From: Calditrichia bacterium
GTDB lineage: Bacteria > Calditrichota > Calditrichia > Calditrichales > J004
Length of the DNA stretch: 43,050 nucleotides
Direction: 5' to 3'
Assembly: GCA_026991535.1 (NCBI GenBank)
Contig: JALXBH010000243.1
Coordinates: forward strand, 1 to 43,050
Shown: piece after piece, positions 22,752 through 31,618 of the stretch
Layout of the letters: each line of letters begins with the position of its first letter
Position numbering within the stretch: position 1 is the first letter of the stretch
Notes under the pieces: generated by a model
The model's database searches: none
Seen by the model: the letters and a program-made list of their open reading frames with translations, nothing else
Told to the model about the DNA's origin: nothing
Translations under genes and position numbers: made by a program

Positions 22752-25334
22752 TCAGCCCACTCTTTTATGCAGATGATTGGGATAACGTAACCTTAAGTGC
22801 ATCCTTCCGCTGATAAAGGTTTTATACCAGTACACTTTGATGATATCGTTTATAAAAAACCAGCTTCCGGCATAGGCCCATACGAACAACGCCCACTTCC
22901 AACCGATGGCCGGGACGAAAATACCGTAAACCGCGATCAGGGTACCCACAATACCCGTTAAGATGGTAGCTGAGAAAAATAACAGGGAGGGATAGGGTTT
23001 TCTCCAGAACCAGTCGGTGGTACGGGTATTATAGATGGTGCCATGCCCGGCCACCACCAGTTTTGTAAATATGATGGCCTGTATCATATCCTGCGACAGG
23101 TTGGTGTGTTTTTCCAGAATGAAAAAAATCAAAAAGGAAGATATGACGCCCAAAATGCCTAACAGGGTGGAGAGGCCGAATAGTTCACTATTGTCCCAGC
23201 GTACCGGTTTTTTATCAATCCGGGTATTGTCATAGGCGATGGTTAAAATGGGAATATCGTTTAGCAAAGCCAGGATGATGATCATGATGGCCGTGACCGG
23301 GTAAAAATTGAACACCAGAATGGAGAAGGTCATAAACAGTATGATGCGGATGGTTTCGGCGATGCGGTAGATGGCATAACTTTTCATACGCTCAAAAATG
23401 ACCCGGGCCTGTTTAATGGCGTCCACAACTACGGAAATGCCCGGTGCCAGCAGCACCAGATCCGCGGCGGCACGGGCGGCATCCGTCGCTCCGGATACCG
23501 CTATCCCGGCATCCGCCTTTTTCAGGGCGGGCGCGTCGTTAACGCCGTCCCCGGTCATGGCCACGATATGTCCGGCCTTCTGCAACTTGTCGACGATAAA
23601 GTATTTGTCTTCGGGGAAAACCTGGGCAAAGCCATCGGCCTTTTCAATCAAATGAAGGATATCCGATTCATGTTTTGCGTTATAGGCCTGTGCTAACCGG
23701 CCGCCGGGATTTTGTTTTATTTCCGTGGCCACGCTTGGTTCTGTTGCAATAGGGGAGCCGGCAAGCTCCACGGGGTCATCGGCGGTCAGGGCGTCCGTAG
23801 GCAGAATATGATCGTTTAAACCCAGTTTCAGGGAAATCTGCCTGGCGATGGCAATATTGTCGCCGGTGACCATTTTAACCTGTACACCCAGTTCCCGGGC
23901 CTCGGCCAGTGTTTGCCCGGCATCGTCACGGGGCGGGTCAAACAGGGGTATGATCCCGGCATATTGATAATCCCCGTCATCCGTTTTAACGGCGACGCCC
24001 AGGGTGCGGTAGCCGGAACGGGCCATTTCATCGACGATCTCGTCAACAGCATGGCCACTGTCCGGGCGGCATTGCTTTTTGATTACCTGCGGCGCACCTT
24101 TTATGACGCTTATTTTTTTATTCCCCTTTTCCAGTACGGCCTCGGTCTGTTTGCTTACCGGGTCAAAGGGCCGGAAACTGAGCTGACGATACTCTTTTGT
24201 CTTGTCATAGATGTTGTTTTCCTTCAGGTATTTAAAGATGGGGGTTTCAATGGGGTCGTTATTTTCTTCGCTGGAGGCCAGGGCGGCATAGAGCATCAAC
24301 TGTTCCTTATCAAAGCCGGGAAATGGGTGAGGGGCGGATACGGTCATCTCGTTTTTGGTCAGGGTTCCCGTTTTATCGGAGCAAAGCACATCGATACCGG
24401 CCAGTTCTTCTATGGCGGCCAAACGGCTGACAATGGCCTGCTTTCGGGCCAGGTTCATCGCTCCCACGGCCATGGTCACCGTTAATACGGCCGGCAGGGC
24501 CACGGGGATGGCGGCGACGGTAAGCACCAGGGTGAAACGCAGAATCTCGATCATATTCTCACCGCGATAAACAGCATTGAGCAGAATAACGGCGGCCATC
24601 AACAGGGTTGTGGCGATCAGGAAATTGCCCACCTTGATGATCATTTTTTGAAAATGGCTATGTTCCTCTTTCTCGGCCCGGGCCACCAGCGACACCGTTT
24701 TCCCAAAATAAGTATTTATACCGCTGGCGAAAACAACAGCCAGCATCTCGCCCTGTTTGCAGACGGCATTGGCGTAGGCCACGTCGCCGGGCTTTTTGGT
24801 TACCGGCAGCGATTCTCCGGTAAGAGCCGACTGGTCTATTTGTAAATAGTTGCCATCCACCAGCATAACATCTGCCGGAAGAATTTCACCGATTTTGATC
24901 TTTATAATATCTCCCGGAACCAGGTTTTGCGCGGGAAGGCTTTTGTAACGACCGTCCCTCAAAACCGTTGCCGAACGGGCCAGTTTGTTTTTTAACACCT
25001 TTAAGGCGCCAAGCGCCTTGCTTTCCTGCCACAGATCCATCCCGGCGTTGATAAACAGCAGGGCGGCGATGATGCTGAAGTCCTCCCATTTTCCAACCAG
25101 GGCGGAAAGGATCGCGGCCACTTCAATCATCCACGGTATGGGTCCCCAAAAGCGGCGGAACACTCTGTGAAACAGGGACTCTTCCTTTTCGGGGATTTCA
25201 TTTTTTCCATACAGGGCCAGGCGTTCAGCGGCCTCTTGTTCCGTTAAGCCCTTCGGCGAGGTGTGCAGGCGCCGATAGATTTCATCCCGGCTTAGTTTTT
25301 CCGCCTCCCGGCTCTCAATGATTATTTTTTCCAT
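22752..25334 (-). CDS. P3A-type plasma-membrane proton-translocating ATPase
   Basis: This P-type ATPase is about 860 residues from ATG at 25334, where GGCGGAG sits seven bases upstream; a GTG five codons earlier is the alternative. Motifs are TGES (about 172), the phosphorylated Asp320 in CSDKTGTLT, AAIPVALPAVLTVTMAVGA in helix 4, and MTGDGVNDAPALKKADAGIA. AADLVLLAPGISVVVDAIK is typical of P3A pumps. Helix 5 keeps the Arg (ETIRIILF) and helix 6 the Asp (about 693, LALLNDIPILTIAYD) that form the proton-binding pair in plant AHA2 and yeast Pma1, supporting H+ rather than Ca2+ or Mg2+. The long C-terminal autoinhibitory domain is absent. It should export protons using ATP. Genes for a double Usp protein and a CBS protein lie upstream on the same strand. 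Confidence 0.9.
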   Translation of the reverse strand: MEKIIIESREAEKLSRDEIYRRLHTSPKGLTEQEAAERLALYGKNEIPEKEESLFHRVFRRFWGPIPWMIEVAAILSALVGKWEDFSIIAALLFINAGMDLWQESKALGALKVLKNKLARSATVLRDGRYKSLPAQNLVPGDIIKIKIGEILPADVMLVDGNYLQIDQSALTGESLPVTKKPGDVAYANAVCKQGEMLAVVFASGINTYFGKTVSLVARAEKEEHSHFQKMIIKVGNFLIATTLLMAAVILLNAVYRGENMIEILRFTLVLTVAAIPVALPAVLTVTMAVGAMNLARKQAIVSRLAAIEELAGIDVLCSDKTGTLTKNEMTVSAPHPFPGFDKEQLMLYAALASSEENNDPIETPIFKYLKENNIYDKTKEYRQLSFRPFDPVSKQTEAVLEKGNKKISVIKGAPQVIKKQCRPDSGHAVDEIVDEMARSGYRTLGVAVKTDDGDYQYAGIIPLFDPPRDDAGQTLAEARELGVQVKMVTGDNIAIARQISLKLGLNDHILPTDALTADDPVELAGSPIATEPSVATEIKQNPGGRLAQAYNAKHESDILHLIEKADGFAQVFPEDKYFIVDKLQKAGHIVAMTGDGVNDAPALKKADAGIAVSGATDAARAAADLVLLAPGISVVVDAIKQARVIFERMKSYAIYRIAETIRIILFMTFSILVFNFYPVTAIMIIILALLNDIPILTIAYDNTRIDKKPVRWDNSELFGLSTLLGILGVISSFLIFFILEKHTNLSQDMIQAIIFTKLVVAGHGTIYNTRTTDWFWRKPYPSLLFFSATILTGIVGTLIAVYGIFVPAIGWKWALFVWAYAGSWFFINDIIKVYWYKTFISGRMHLRLRYPNHLHKRVG

Positions 25335-25363
25335 GATATTCTCCGCCACTTTGGATGTTTAAA

Positions 25364-26248
25364 TTATTTCCCCCGCTCGATGGTTAATACAGCGCAAGGG
25401 GCATGGGATACAACCCGTTCCGTTGTACTGCCGAGGAGTATATGATCCAGATAATTATAACCGTGGGTGGCCATAACTATTAAATCAATGGCGTTCTCTT
25501 CGGCCTCTTCCACGATGGTTTTATGGGGGCGGCCCTCAAGCACCTTGTAAACCGTTTCCCCCGGAGCCGCTCCGGTGGTTTTTTTCATCAGCTCCAGGGT
25601 GCGGGGGCGAATTTCCGGGTCGACCTCAAACAGGGACTCAATCCCGCCAGCATAAAAAGCCGGATGCATCTGCTGTTCGATAACGTTTAAAAATTCGATG
25701 GAAGCGCCGAATTTGTGGGCGATCTTCGGTGCCAGTCTGGCGGCCTGTCGGGAATAGTCGGAAAAGTCCAGGGGGACAAGAATCTTTTTAAAGTCCGGCG
25801 CCGGGGCTTTGTGGGGAACGCTTAAGACGGGGATGGGGGAATGACGCACCACCTTTTCGGCCACGCTGCCGTATAGCCATTTTTTTAAACCCGTCTGGCC
25901 GTGGGTACCGATAACGATGAGATCGTAATGATTTGCGCGCAGATGGTTGAGAATGGCATCCCCCGGTAATATATCTTCCTCAAGGCGGATGTCGCCTTTC
26001 AGTCCGGCGGCGTAAACTTTTTCCAGCAACGGGTGCAGTTTTTGCCGGGCTATCCCGGACTCTACTTCCACAAATTGGCGGTGTTCGGGGCGGGTGGCCG
26101 TTTCCAGATTAGCGCCGGAGTAGTCCACAACGGCATGCAGCAGGCTAAGGTGTGCCGAATAGTTTCCCGCCATATAAATAGCATAGTCCAAAGCCAGGTG
26201 CGCGTTTTCACTAAAATCGATGGCGACGACGATTTTTTTAATTTTCAT
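25364..26248 (-). CDS. Universal stress protein with two Usp domains
   Basis: The protein has 294 residues in two tandem Usp domains (about 1-147 and 152-294). Both begin with a strand and DFS motif (IVVAIDFSENAHLALDYA and ILVPLDFSDYSRQAARLA). Both keep the ATP-binding loop, as GTHGQTGLKKWLYGSVAEKV in the first and ATHGYNYLDHILLGSTTERV in the second, so each should bind ATP. AGGAGG lies six bases before the ATG. The gene lies between a CBS-pair gene and the H+-ATPase, with gaps of 9 and 29 bases, so all three should be co-transcribed. Usp-CBS pairs are known energy or adenylate sensors; an effect on pump activity is an inference from position. Confidence 0.92.
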   Translation of the reverse strand: MKIKKIVVAIDFSENAHLALDYAIYMAGNYSAHLSLLHAVVDYSGANLETATRPEHRQFVEVESGIARQKLHPLLEKVYAAGLKGDIRLEEDILPGDAILNHLRANHYDLIVIGTHGQTGLKKWLYGSVAEKVVRHSPIPVLSVPHKAPAPDFKKILVPLDFSDYSRQAARLAPKIAHKFGASIEFLNVIEQQMHPAFYAGGIESLFEVDPEIRPRTLELMKKTTGAAPGETVYKVLEGRPHKTIVEEAEENAIDLIVMATHGYNYLDHILLGSTTERVVSHAPCAVLTIERGK

Positions 26249-26257
26249 GACAACCTC

Positions 26258-26713
26258 CTAAAAAAACTTACATTGCTTCATCATAAATCCCCAGGTGATA
26301 TCGGACATGGTTACCACACCGGCCAGTTGGCCGCTCTCCTTCACAATGGGGACTTGCTGGATGTTATGGGTTTTCATCATTGTACCCACCTTAATCAGCG
26401 GCGTATCGGGCCCGGCGGTTCTGACGTCCGCGGTCATCACCTCGGAAACCGGTTTGTTGACAACCAGGGATATCTTTTCCTCAATACTTCCCGGATTGAG
26501 CCAATAACTCTCATCGATCATCACTTCGCTGTAGTCCGGCAGAATCTCGCGGAACAGATCGCTGTAGGTTAAAATTCCTTCCAGCTTTCCGTCACCGGAA
26601 ACGACGAGTAGATAATCCAGATGGTATTTATGCATCAGCTGATTGACTTCCCGTAAGGGAACGTTAGATTGGACGGTTACGATTGCCGTGCTCATGACAT
26701 CGCTGGCTTTCAT
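26258..26713 (-). CDS. CBS-domain pair protein
   Basis: The protein has 151 residues made almost wholly of two CBS motifs: ASDVMSTAIVTVQSNVPLRE with LLVVSGDGKLEGILTYSDL (about 1-55), and VSEVMTADVRTAGPDTPLIK with VPIVKESGQLAGVVTMSDI (about 85-145). CBS pairs bind adenine nucleotides such as AMP or ATP and switch partner proteins. Here no partner domain is fused, so regulation must act in trans. AAAAGGAGG precedes the ATG. It is the first gene of an operon with the Usp protein and the H+-ATPase; the upstream region has a nested palindrome. Confidence 0.92.
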   Translation of the reverse strand: MKASDVMSTAIVTVQSNVPLREVNQLMHKYHLDYLLVVSGDGKLEGILTYSDLFREILPDYSEVMIDESYWLNPGSIEEKISLVVNKPVSEVMTADVRTAGPDTPLIKVGTMMKTHNIQQVPIVKESGQLAGVVTMSDITWGFMMKQCKFF

Positions 26714-26765
26714 AAGGGGCCTCCTTTTAGATAAGCTAAGGTTTCTGTTTGTTGCGGCCGTTCAG

Positions 26766-26844
26766 TAATTTAGATGCACGTATACAATTTAGTTACTAAA
26801 AATTTTACAATCTAAATTAAAAGATACAACCTCTCTTTTTAATA
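26766..26844 (-). promoter_or_regulatory. Nested palindromes and promoter of the CBS-Usp-ATPase operon
   Basis: TAATTTAGAT (26766-26775) and ATCTAAATTA (26810-26819) form a perfect 10-bp inverted repeat. Inside it, nearly concentric, is TTTAGT-T-ACTAAA (26788-26800). All four arms share the core TTTAG. On the minus strand a plausible promoter is TTGTAT then TAAAAT with 16 bases between, overlapping the outer arm. The arrangement looks like a cooperative operator. The rest of 26714-26897 shows only the ribosome site and A/T-rich sequence. Confidence 0.5.
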
Positions 26845-26897
26845 ATATACAAGCATAAACAGGTTATATGAATTATAGATGAACAGCGGAGGGAGGG

Positions 26898-28016
26898 CTA
26901 TACCTTGGTGTAGCTGCGGCCTTTCCAGGTGATGCGCCGCCTGAAGGGGGCAATCAGGGCAATCAATGCGGTGTAGATCAACTGAAAAACCTCATATTTA
27001 ATTATAGAGGAGCGCAGATGCTCCAGTTGCAGTTTGCGCATATGGCGTTTTAGCATCATGTAATCCACACCGACAATCATGCCGATGGCGGTGCCGGTAA
27101 CGATATTGTAATGACCGGAGAAAAAGAGCAGCGGAATAAGCCAGTGGGCCAGAAAGGAGGCGCCCACTACCAGCCAGGCAAAGGGACGCGCGTTGAGTCC
27201 GCCCCGTGCCCAGCGTACACGCTGGTTGACAAAATCCATAAAGCGGTCATAAGCGTGGCTGAGCACAACGCTTTCCGGTTCATCCAGGTATTTGACGGCA
27301 TAATGGGTTTTGGTGACGATCTCTTTCATCAGGGCATGATCTTCATCCACCGAGAAACCGATCGCTTCATAGCCGCCCAGGGCCTGATACAGTTTGCGCC
27401 GGTACATAAGATTGTTGCCGATAACGCTGATCGGCTTGCCCCCGTTGGCGGCCCCCACGGCCAGGGCCTGTATGAACAACCAGTCCACCTGTTGCATTTT
27501 ATTGAGCAGCGTACCGTTCTCATCGCCGGCAATGGTGGTAAAGCCGCTGACCATGCCCGTGGAAGCGTCAAAGTGGCTGCTGAGTTTTTTCAGCCACTCC
27601 GGGTTGGGGGCGCAGTCGGCATCGGTGGTGGCAATCAGTTCGGCATCGGTCATTTTTATGCCCAGGGCCACGGCGTTCATTTTGCCGTTAAGACCGGGCA
27701 GGGTATGATCCACGTAAACATAGCGCATATAGCTAAGGCCCTCGATGGCCTCACGGACGATTTCCGCCGAGCGGTCGGTGGATTGATCATCCAATAAAAA
27801 GACCGTAAGACAGTCCCGGGGATAGTCCAGTTGTTTCAGGGCCTCCACACAACGCCGTATCTGATGCTCCTCGTTACGAAAGGCCACCATAACGGCAATG
27901 GTGGGGAACACGGCCGGCGGGCCGGCCTGGGGTGACTCATGGCGCAGCAGATAAAGGATGAGAAAAAAATAGCCCAGAGCCAGGGCAAAGGCCAATTGCA
28001 GTAACAACGGGATCAT
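26898..28016 (-). CDS. Membrane glycosyltransferase family 2, second of a pair
   Basis: The protein has 372 residues. There is an N-terminal membrane helix (about 3-22), a cytoplasmic GT-A domain (about 35-270), then hydrophobic segments (about 275-320). Motifs are VMVAFRNEEHQIRRCVEALK, FLLDDQSTDRSAEIV, the DxD-like TTDADCAPNP that holds the metal and nucleotide sugar, VDEDHALMKE with the likely catalytic acid, and NQRVRWARGG, the QxxRW signature of processive or membrane GT2 enzymes. It transfers a sugar at the inner membrane; donor and acceptor are unknown. The start overlaps the stop of the sister glycosyltransferase by four bases (ATGA), so the two are co-translated. No clear terminator is seen between this gene and the CBS operon downstream. 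Confidence 0.85.
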   Translation of the reverse strand: MIPLLLQLAFALALGYFFLILYLLRHESPQAGPPAVFPTIAVMVAFRNEEHQIRRCVEALKQLDYPRDCLTVFLLDDQSTDRSAEIVREAIEGLSYMRYVYVDHTLPGLNGKMNAVALGIKMTDAELIATTDADCAPNPEWLKKLSSHFDASTGMVSGFTTIAGDENGTLLNKMQQVDWLFIQALAVGAANGGKPISVIGNNLMYRRKLYQALGGYEAIGFSVDEDHALMKEIVTKTHYAVKYLDEPESVVLSHAYDRFMDFVNQRVRWARGGLNARPFAWLVVGASFLAHWLIPLLFFSGHYNIVTGTAIGMIVGVDYMMLKRHMRKLQLEHLRSSIIKYEVFQLIYTALIALIAPFRRRITWKGRSYTKV

Positions 28017-29158
28017 GACAGCACTCCGTGTTGAATCTTCTCCTCTTTCCAGCGGAACAGATTGAACTGACCCAGGATTCCGAAAAAGAGAATGTAAAAA
28101 ATATGCAGCGCCGCCGCCGGGAGAAACCAGCGCAATACGCGTCGCTCGCCCATAATGCGCGCGGCCTTGTTTAAAAACAGAAATTCCGGGATCACCTTAA
28201 GGGCAAAAATAAACAGAACGGCCGCTCCCAATGAGGGGGAAACGACAACGGCAATCAGCGCCCACAACAGGGCGGCGTTATATAGCACGTAAGCGCTGAG
28301 GGCCAGTACCACCTTCAGCGGATATTTAAAACCCTTGCTGGCATAGCGCAGCCGCTGATGGATATATTGACGCAGGGTTTTGGGCGGGGCGTTAAACACA
28401 TGGGCCCGGCTGTCGCAGGCATAGCGGATGTCATATTTTTTCTGCTCGCGTACATGGGTCAAAAAAAGATCGTCATCACCGGAAAGGATGTGTTTATGCG
28501 GACCGAAACCATCCACATCCAGAAAAAGCTGCCGGCGGTAGGCCATATTGGTGCCTACGCAGGTAACGGGAAAACGCATAAAGGTGGTGGCGGCGGCCAC
28601 GGCGGCCACGGAAAAATATTCCAGGGCCACCAGCCCCTGCACAAAACGATGACCGGGATCGATGGAGTAGGGGGCGTAACCCAAAAGCATGTCGGCCCCG
28701 CGCTCAAAATAGGCCATGAGCGTCACTATCCACAGGGGGCCGGGGCGTCCGTCGGCGTCCGTCAGTAAAATGTATTGTCCGCGGGCGGCGCGAACGGCCG
28801 TATCGATGGCCCGCTTTTTGGGGGCAAAGCCCGGCAGGCGGTCACGGATATGTATATATCTGAAGCGCGGGTCGCGGGCGGCCTGTTCTTCCAGCAGGCG
28901 CCCCGTGCCATCGGTGGAGCGATCGTTGACGAGTATGAATTCGACCGACAGGGAGGGGGACAGTTTTTGTTGCTCCAGATGCCGGAACAGTTGCGGAAGA
29001 TTGTTCTCTTCATTGCGCGCGGCCACGATAACGGTAACGGCCATATCGTGTGGTGAAAGTGATTCGCCGGGGCTGTTATGGCGCAGCATCCCGCGCATGT
29101 GGAGCAGCAGTCCGGCATAGATCAGCGTGGCCGCCATGAGAAGAGGGAAAAACAGCAC
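28013..29158 (-). CDS. Membrane glycosyltransferase family 2, first of a pair
   Basis: The protein has 381 residues and the same plan as its neighbour: a signal-like first helix, a GT-A domain with VIVAARNEENNLPQL, LVNDRSTDGTGRLLEE, LTDADGRPGP and SGDDDLFLTHV, then HQRLRYASKG and three or so membrane helices (about 285-365). The QxxRW motif appears as QRLRY, a conservative change. The start is GTG at 29158 with AAGGG seven bases ahead; an ATG at 29137 is possible but would cut into the first helix. Paired GT2 membrane enzymes often act in sequence on a lipid or pigment; no lipid carrier or polysaccharide gene is nearby to identify the product. Confidence 0.83.
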   Translation of the reverse strand: MLFFPLLMAATLIYAGLLLHMRGMLRHNSPGESLSPHDMAVTVIVAARNEENNLPQLFRHLEQQKLSPSLSVEFILVNDRSTDGTGRLLEEQAARDPRFRYIHIRDRLPGFAPKKRAIDTAVRAARGQYILLTDADGRPGPLWIVTLMAYFERGADMLLGYAPYSIDPGHRFVQGLVALEYFSVAAVAAATTFMRFPVTCVGTNMAYRRQLFLDVDGFGPHKHILSGDDDLFLTHVREQKKYDIRYACDSRAHVFNAPPKTLRQYIHQRLRYASKGFKYPLKVVLALSAYVLYNAALLWALIAVVVSPSLGAAVLFIFALKVIPEFLFLNKAARIMGERRVLRWFLPAAALHIFYILFFGILGQFNLFRWKEEKIQHGVLS

Positions 29159-29266
29159 GATAAGCCCTTACTTTTAAAAGCCGTAAAGTTACTAAAAAAT
29201 AGCTTTTAAAGGGATTATTTTAGCCGGGAAGAATGAGAGACGTTATAATGAGCGGATTCTTTTACC

Positions 29267-29336
29267 TTTGGGGAATAGTGCGCCGCGGATTTGTGTTGTT
29301 ATACTACCCGCGAAGCGCGGATGAAATTTCCCCAAA
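29267..29336 (+). promoter_or_regulatory. Extended -10 promoter centred between inverted repeat arms
   Basis: TGTTATACT (29297-29305) is an extended -10 with no evident -35. TTTGGGGAA (29267-29275) and TTCCCCAAA (29328-29336) are perfect inverted copies whose midpoint (about 29301) falls on that -10. CCGCG-AAG-CGCGG (29308-29320) lies between them and would form a small leader hairpin. The gene at 29361 starts 25 bases after the right arm. Confidence 0.5.
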
Positions 29337-29360
29337 ACCCACTCAACGCGGGATAAAAGA

Positions 29361-31496
29361 ATGTATCGCAGTCTGTTAATATTGGCCGTCCTGTTATCCC
29401 TTGGCGCCTGTTCGGATAAAAACAGCGTCCGGGACGGCCGGACGGAAAAGGAGCCTCTCTTGAATCATTTGAAAAACGAAACCAGCCCCTATCTGTTGCA
29501 GCATGCCGATAACCCGGTGGACTGGTATCCCTGGGGCGAGGAGGCGCTGGAAAGGGCGCGGACGGAGGACAAGCCCATCCTGCTGAGCATCGGCTATGCC
29601 GCCTGCCACTGGTGCCATGTGATGGAACACGAGTCCTTCGAGAACGAAGAGATCGCCACCCTGATGAACGCCAACTTCATCTGCATCAAGGTGGACCGGG
29701 AGGAACGGCCCGATCTGGATCAGCTTTATATGACCTTTGTGCAGATGGCCACCGGCAGCGGCGGCTGGCCGATGACGGTGTTTATGACGCCGGAGCAAAA
29801 GCCTTACTTCGGCGGAACCTATTTCCCGCCGGAGGATCGTTACGGGCGTCCGGGATTTAAAAAGCTGCTGACGATAATGGCGGATGTTTACCATAACCGC
29901 AAGGATGAACTGGCGCGGAACATCAACCGTCTGGACGAAGCCTTTGAACGCATGACCCGGGCCACGCGCCTCTCGGCCGGACTGCCCGGATACGATGTGC
30001 TGGAAAAGAGCGTGCGCCTGCTGGCCGAACAGTATGAGCCGCGCTTTGGCGGGATCGGCCGGGCGCCGAAATTCCCGGCCGTGCAGGTGTTTGATCTTTT
30101 TTTGCATGAATACGCGCGTACCGGGGAGGACTCTCTGCTGGACATGGTCACCCACACCCTGCGCAACATGGCCCATGGCGGTATATATGACCAACTGGGG
30201 GGCGGCTTTGCCCGCTACAGCACCGATGAACGCTGGCTGGTGCCCCATTTTGAAAAGATGCTTTATGACAACGCCCTGCTGGCGCCCCTGTATCTCGATG
30301 TCTTTCTGATTACCACGGACAGCTTCTACCTTGAGGTCGCCGAGGATATTCTGCGCTTTACGGCCAATGAACTTACCGGGCCGGAAGGGCAGTTTTACAG
30401 CAGTCTGGATGCCGACAGCGAAGGCGGGGAAGGAACGTTTTATATCTGGAGCAAGGAAGAGATCATGCAGGCTCTGGGCCGGGAAGAGGGGGCCCTGTTT
30501 TGTAAATACTTTGGCGTGAGCAGCATGGGTAATTTTGAAGGGCGTAACATTTTACACGTGGCCGTACCGGCCGACAGCCTGGCGGAGAAATACAACATGA
30601 GTCCGGCGCGGCTGAAGGATATTATAAACCGGGGGCGGGAAAAATTGCTGCGTCTGCGGGCCGGACGCCAGCGCCCCGCCCTGGATGACAAAGCCCTGAC
30701 CGCTTGGAATGCCCTGATGCTTTCAGCCTATGCCCGTGTTTATCAGGTGACCCGCAAGGAGGCGTATGCCGGGGTTATCCGCCGCAACGCGGACTTTTTA
30801 CTGATGCATCTCTACGGCGATGAGGGTTTGAAGCGCAGTTATAAAAACGGCGAGGCCCGCATAGACGCCTTTATGGAAGACTACGCTTATCTTATCGCCG
30901 CCTTGCTGGATGCCTATGAAGCCTTGTTCGATGAGCGTTGGCTGCAAAAGGCCCTGACCCTTGCGGAAGAGGTGGGTGAACATTTCTCCGATGGCAGCGG
31001 CGGCTACTATACCACATCCGCCCATGGTGAACAACTCTATCAGCGGTTAAGGGTGGAAGGTGATCAGTCCGTCCCCTCGCCGACGGGGGTGATGCTGAAG
31101 AACAATTTGCGCCTGTACGGTTTCAGCGGTCAAGCGCTTTTTTTGGATGAGGCGGAAAAAACCTTAAAACGATATGGACAGCAGTTTGCCGCTAATCCTT
31201 ACGGTTATGCCAGTTATCTGACGGCCCTGGACTTTTATCTGCAAAAGCCTTTCGAGATATTGCTGATAGCGGATGAGGATCCGCCGGAAATTTTTCTACA
31301 TGAAATTTTCCGTACCTATATCCCCAATAAGCTGCTCATGTACCGCGAAGAGGGCCGGGCCACCGTGTTGACGCCGGAGTTGCTGGAAGGACGCCGGGCG
31401 GTGGACGGGCAGGCCACGGCTTACGTTTGCCGCGACGGCGCCTGCAGCCTGCCGGTGACCCATCCCGCGGAGCTGGCGGAAATGTTACGCCGCTGA
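29361..31496 (+). CDS. DUF255 thioredoxin-fold lipoprotein (YyaL/SPATA20 family)
   Basis: This 711-residue protein has a lipoprotein signal with the lipobox LGAC (Cys17), so unlike most family members it should be exported and lipid-anchored. The DUF255 thioredoxin-like domain follows (about 33-195): [29 protein letters not shown], and the CHWC motif at 82-85 in place of Cxx[15 protein letters not shown] and [20 protein letters not shown] are also family hallmarks. Residues about 230-650 form an alpha-toroid like that of six-hairpin glycosidases ([40 protein letters not shown]). Its biochemical role is unknown; redox or sugar-binding functions have been proposed. Transcription seems to start near 29312. 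Confidence 0.88.
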   Translation: MYRSLLILAVLLSLGACSDKNSVRDGRTEKEPLLNHLKNETSPYLLQHADNPVDWYPWGEEALERARTEDKPILLSIGYAACHWCHVMEHESFENEEIATLMNANFICIKVDREERPDLDQLYMTFVQMATGSGGWPMTVFMTPEQKPYFGGTYFPPEDRYGRPGFKKLLTIMADVYHNRKDELARNINRLDEAFERMTRATRLSAGLPGYDVLEKSVRLLAEQYEPRFGGIGRAPKFPAVQVFDLFLHEYARTGEDSLLDMVTHTLRNMAHGGIYDQLGGGFARYSTDERWLVPHFEKMLYDNALLAPLYLDVFLITTDSFYLEVAEDILRFTANELTGPEGQFYSSLDADSEGGEGTFYIWSKEEIMQALGREEGALFCKYFGVSSMGNFEGRNILHVAVPADSLAEKYNMSPARLKDIINRGREKLLRLRAGRQRPALDDKALTAWNALMLSAYARVYQVTRKEAYAGVIRRNADFLLMHLYGDEGLKRSYKNGEARIDAFMEDYAYLIAALLDAYEALFDERWLQKALTLAEEVGEHFSDGSGGYYTTSAHGEQLYQRLRVEGDQSVPSPTGVMLKNNLRLYGFSGQALFLDEAEKTLKRYGQQFAANPYGYASYLTALDFYLQKPFEILLIADEDPPEIFLHEIFRTYIPNKLLMYREEGRATVLTPELLEGRRAVDGQATAYVCRDGACSLPVTHPAELAEMLRR

Positions 31497-31511
31497 GAAC
31501 ATTTTGCGAAA

Positions 31512-31599
31512 AAGGGTAAAAAGGATTACTTAAATTATCGTCCGCGCGGGTTTAGCGCCGATAAAGATGGCCGACCGCGCTTTATTATAGTTTACCCTT
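31512..31599. repeat. 9-bp inverted repeat flanking the gap before the MsrQ-like gene
   Basis: AAGGGTAAA (31512-31520) and TTTACCCTT (31591-31599) are perfect inverted copies 70 bases apart. A weak -10-like TATTAT sits at 31583-31588 just before the right arm. The arms may be operator halves or coincidence. Confidence 0.35.
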
Positions 31600-31618
31600 A
31601 ACGGATATCAAGGACACG

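Noticed and set aside
23913-24485. 190-codon open frame on the plus strand
   Set aside because: It lies wholly opposite the P-type ATPase gene, which has all its motifs; the frame has no recognisable domain or ribosome site.
27111-27797. 228-codon plus-strand frame
   Set aside because: Antisense to a glycosyltransferase with full GT2 motifs; composition is that of a shadow frame.
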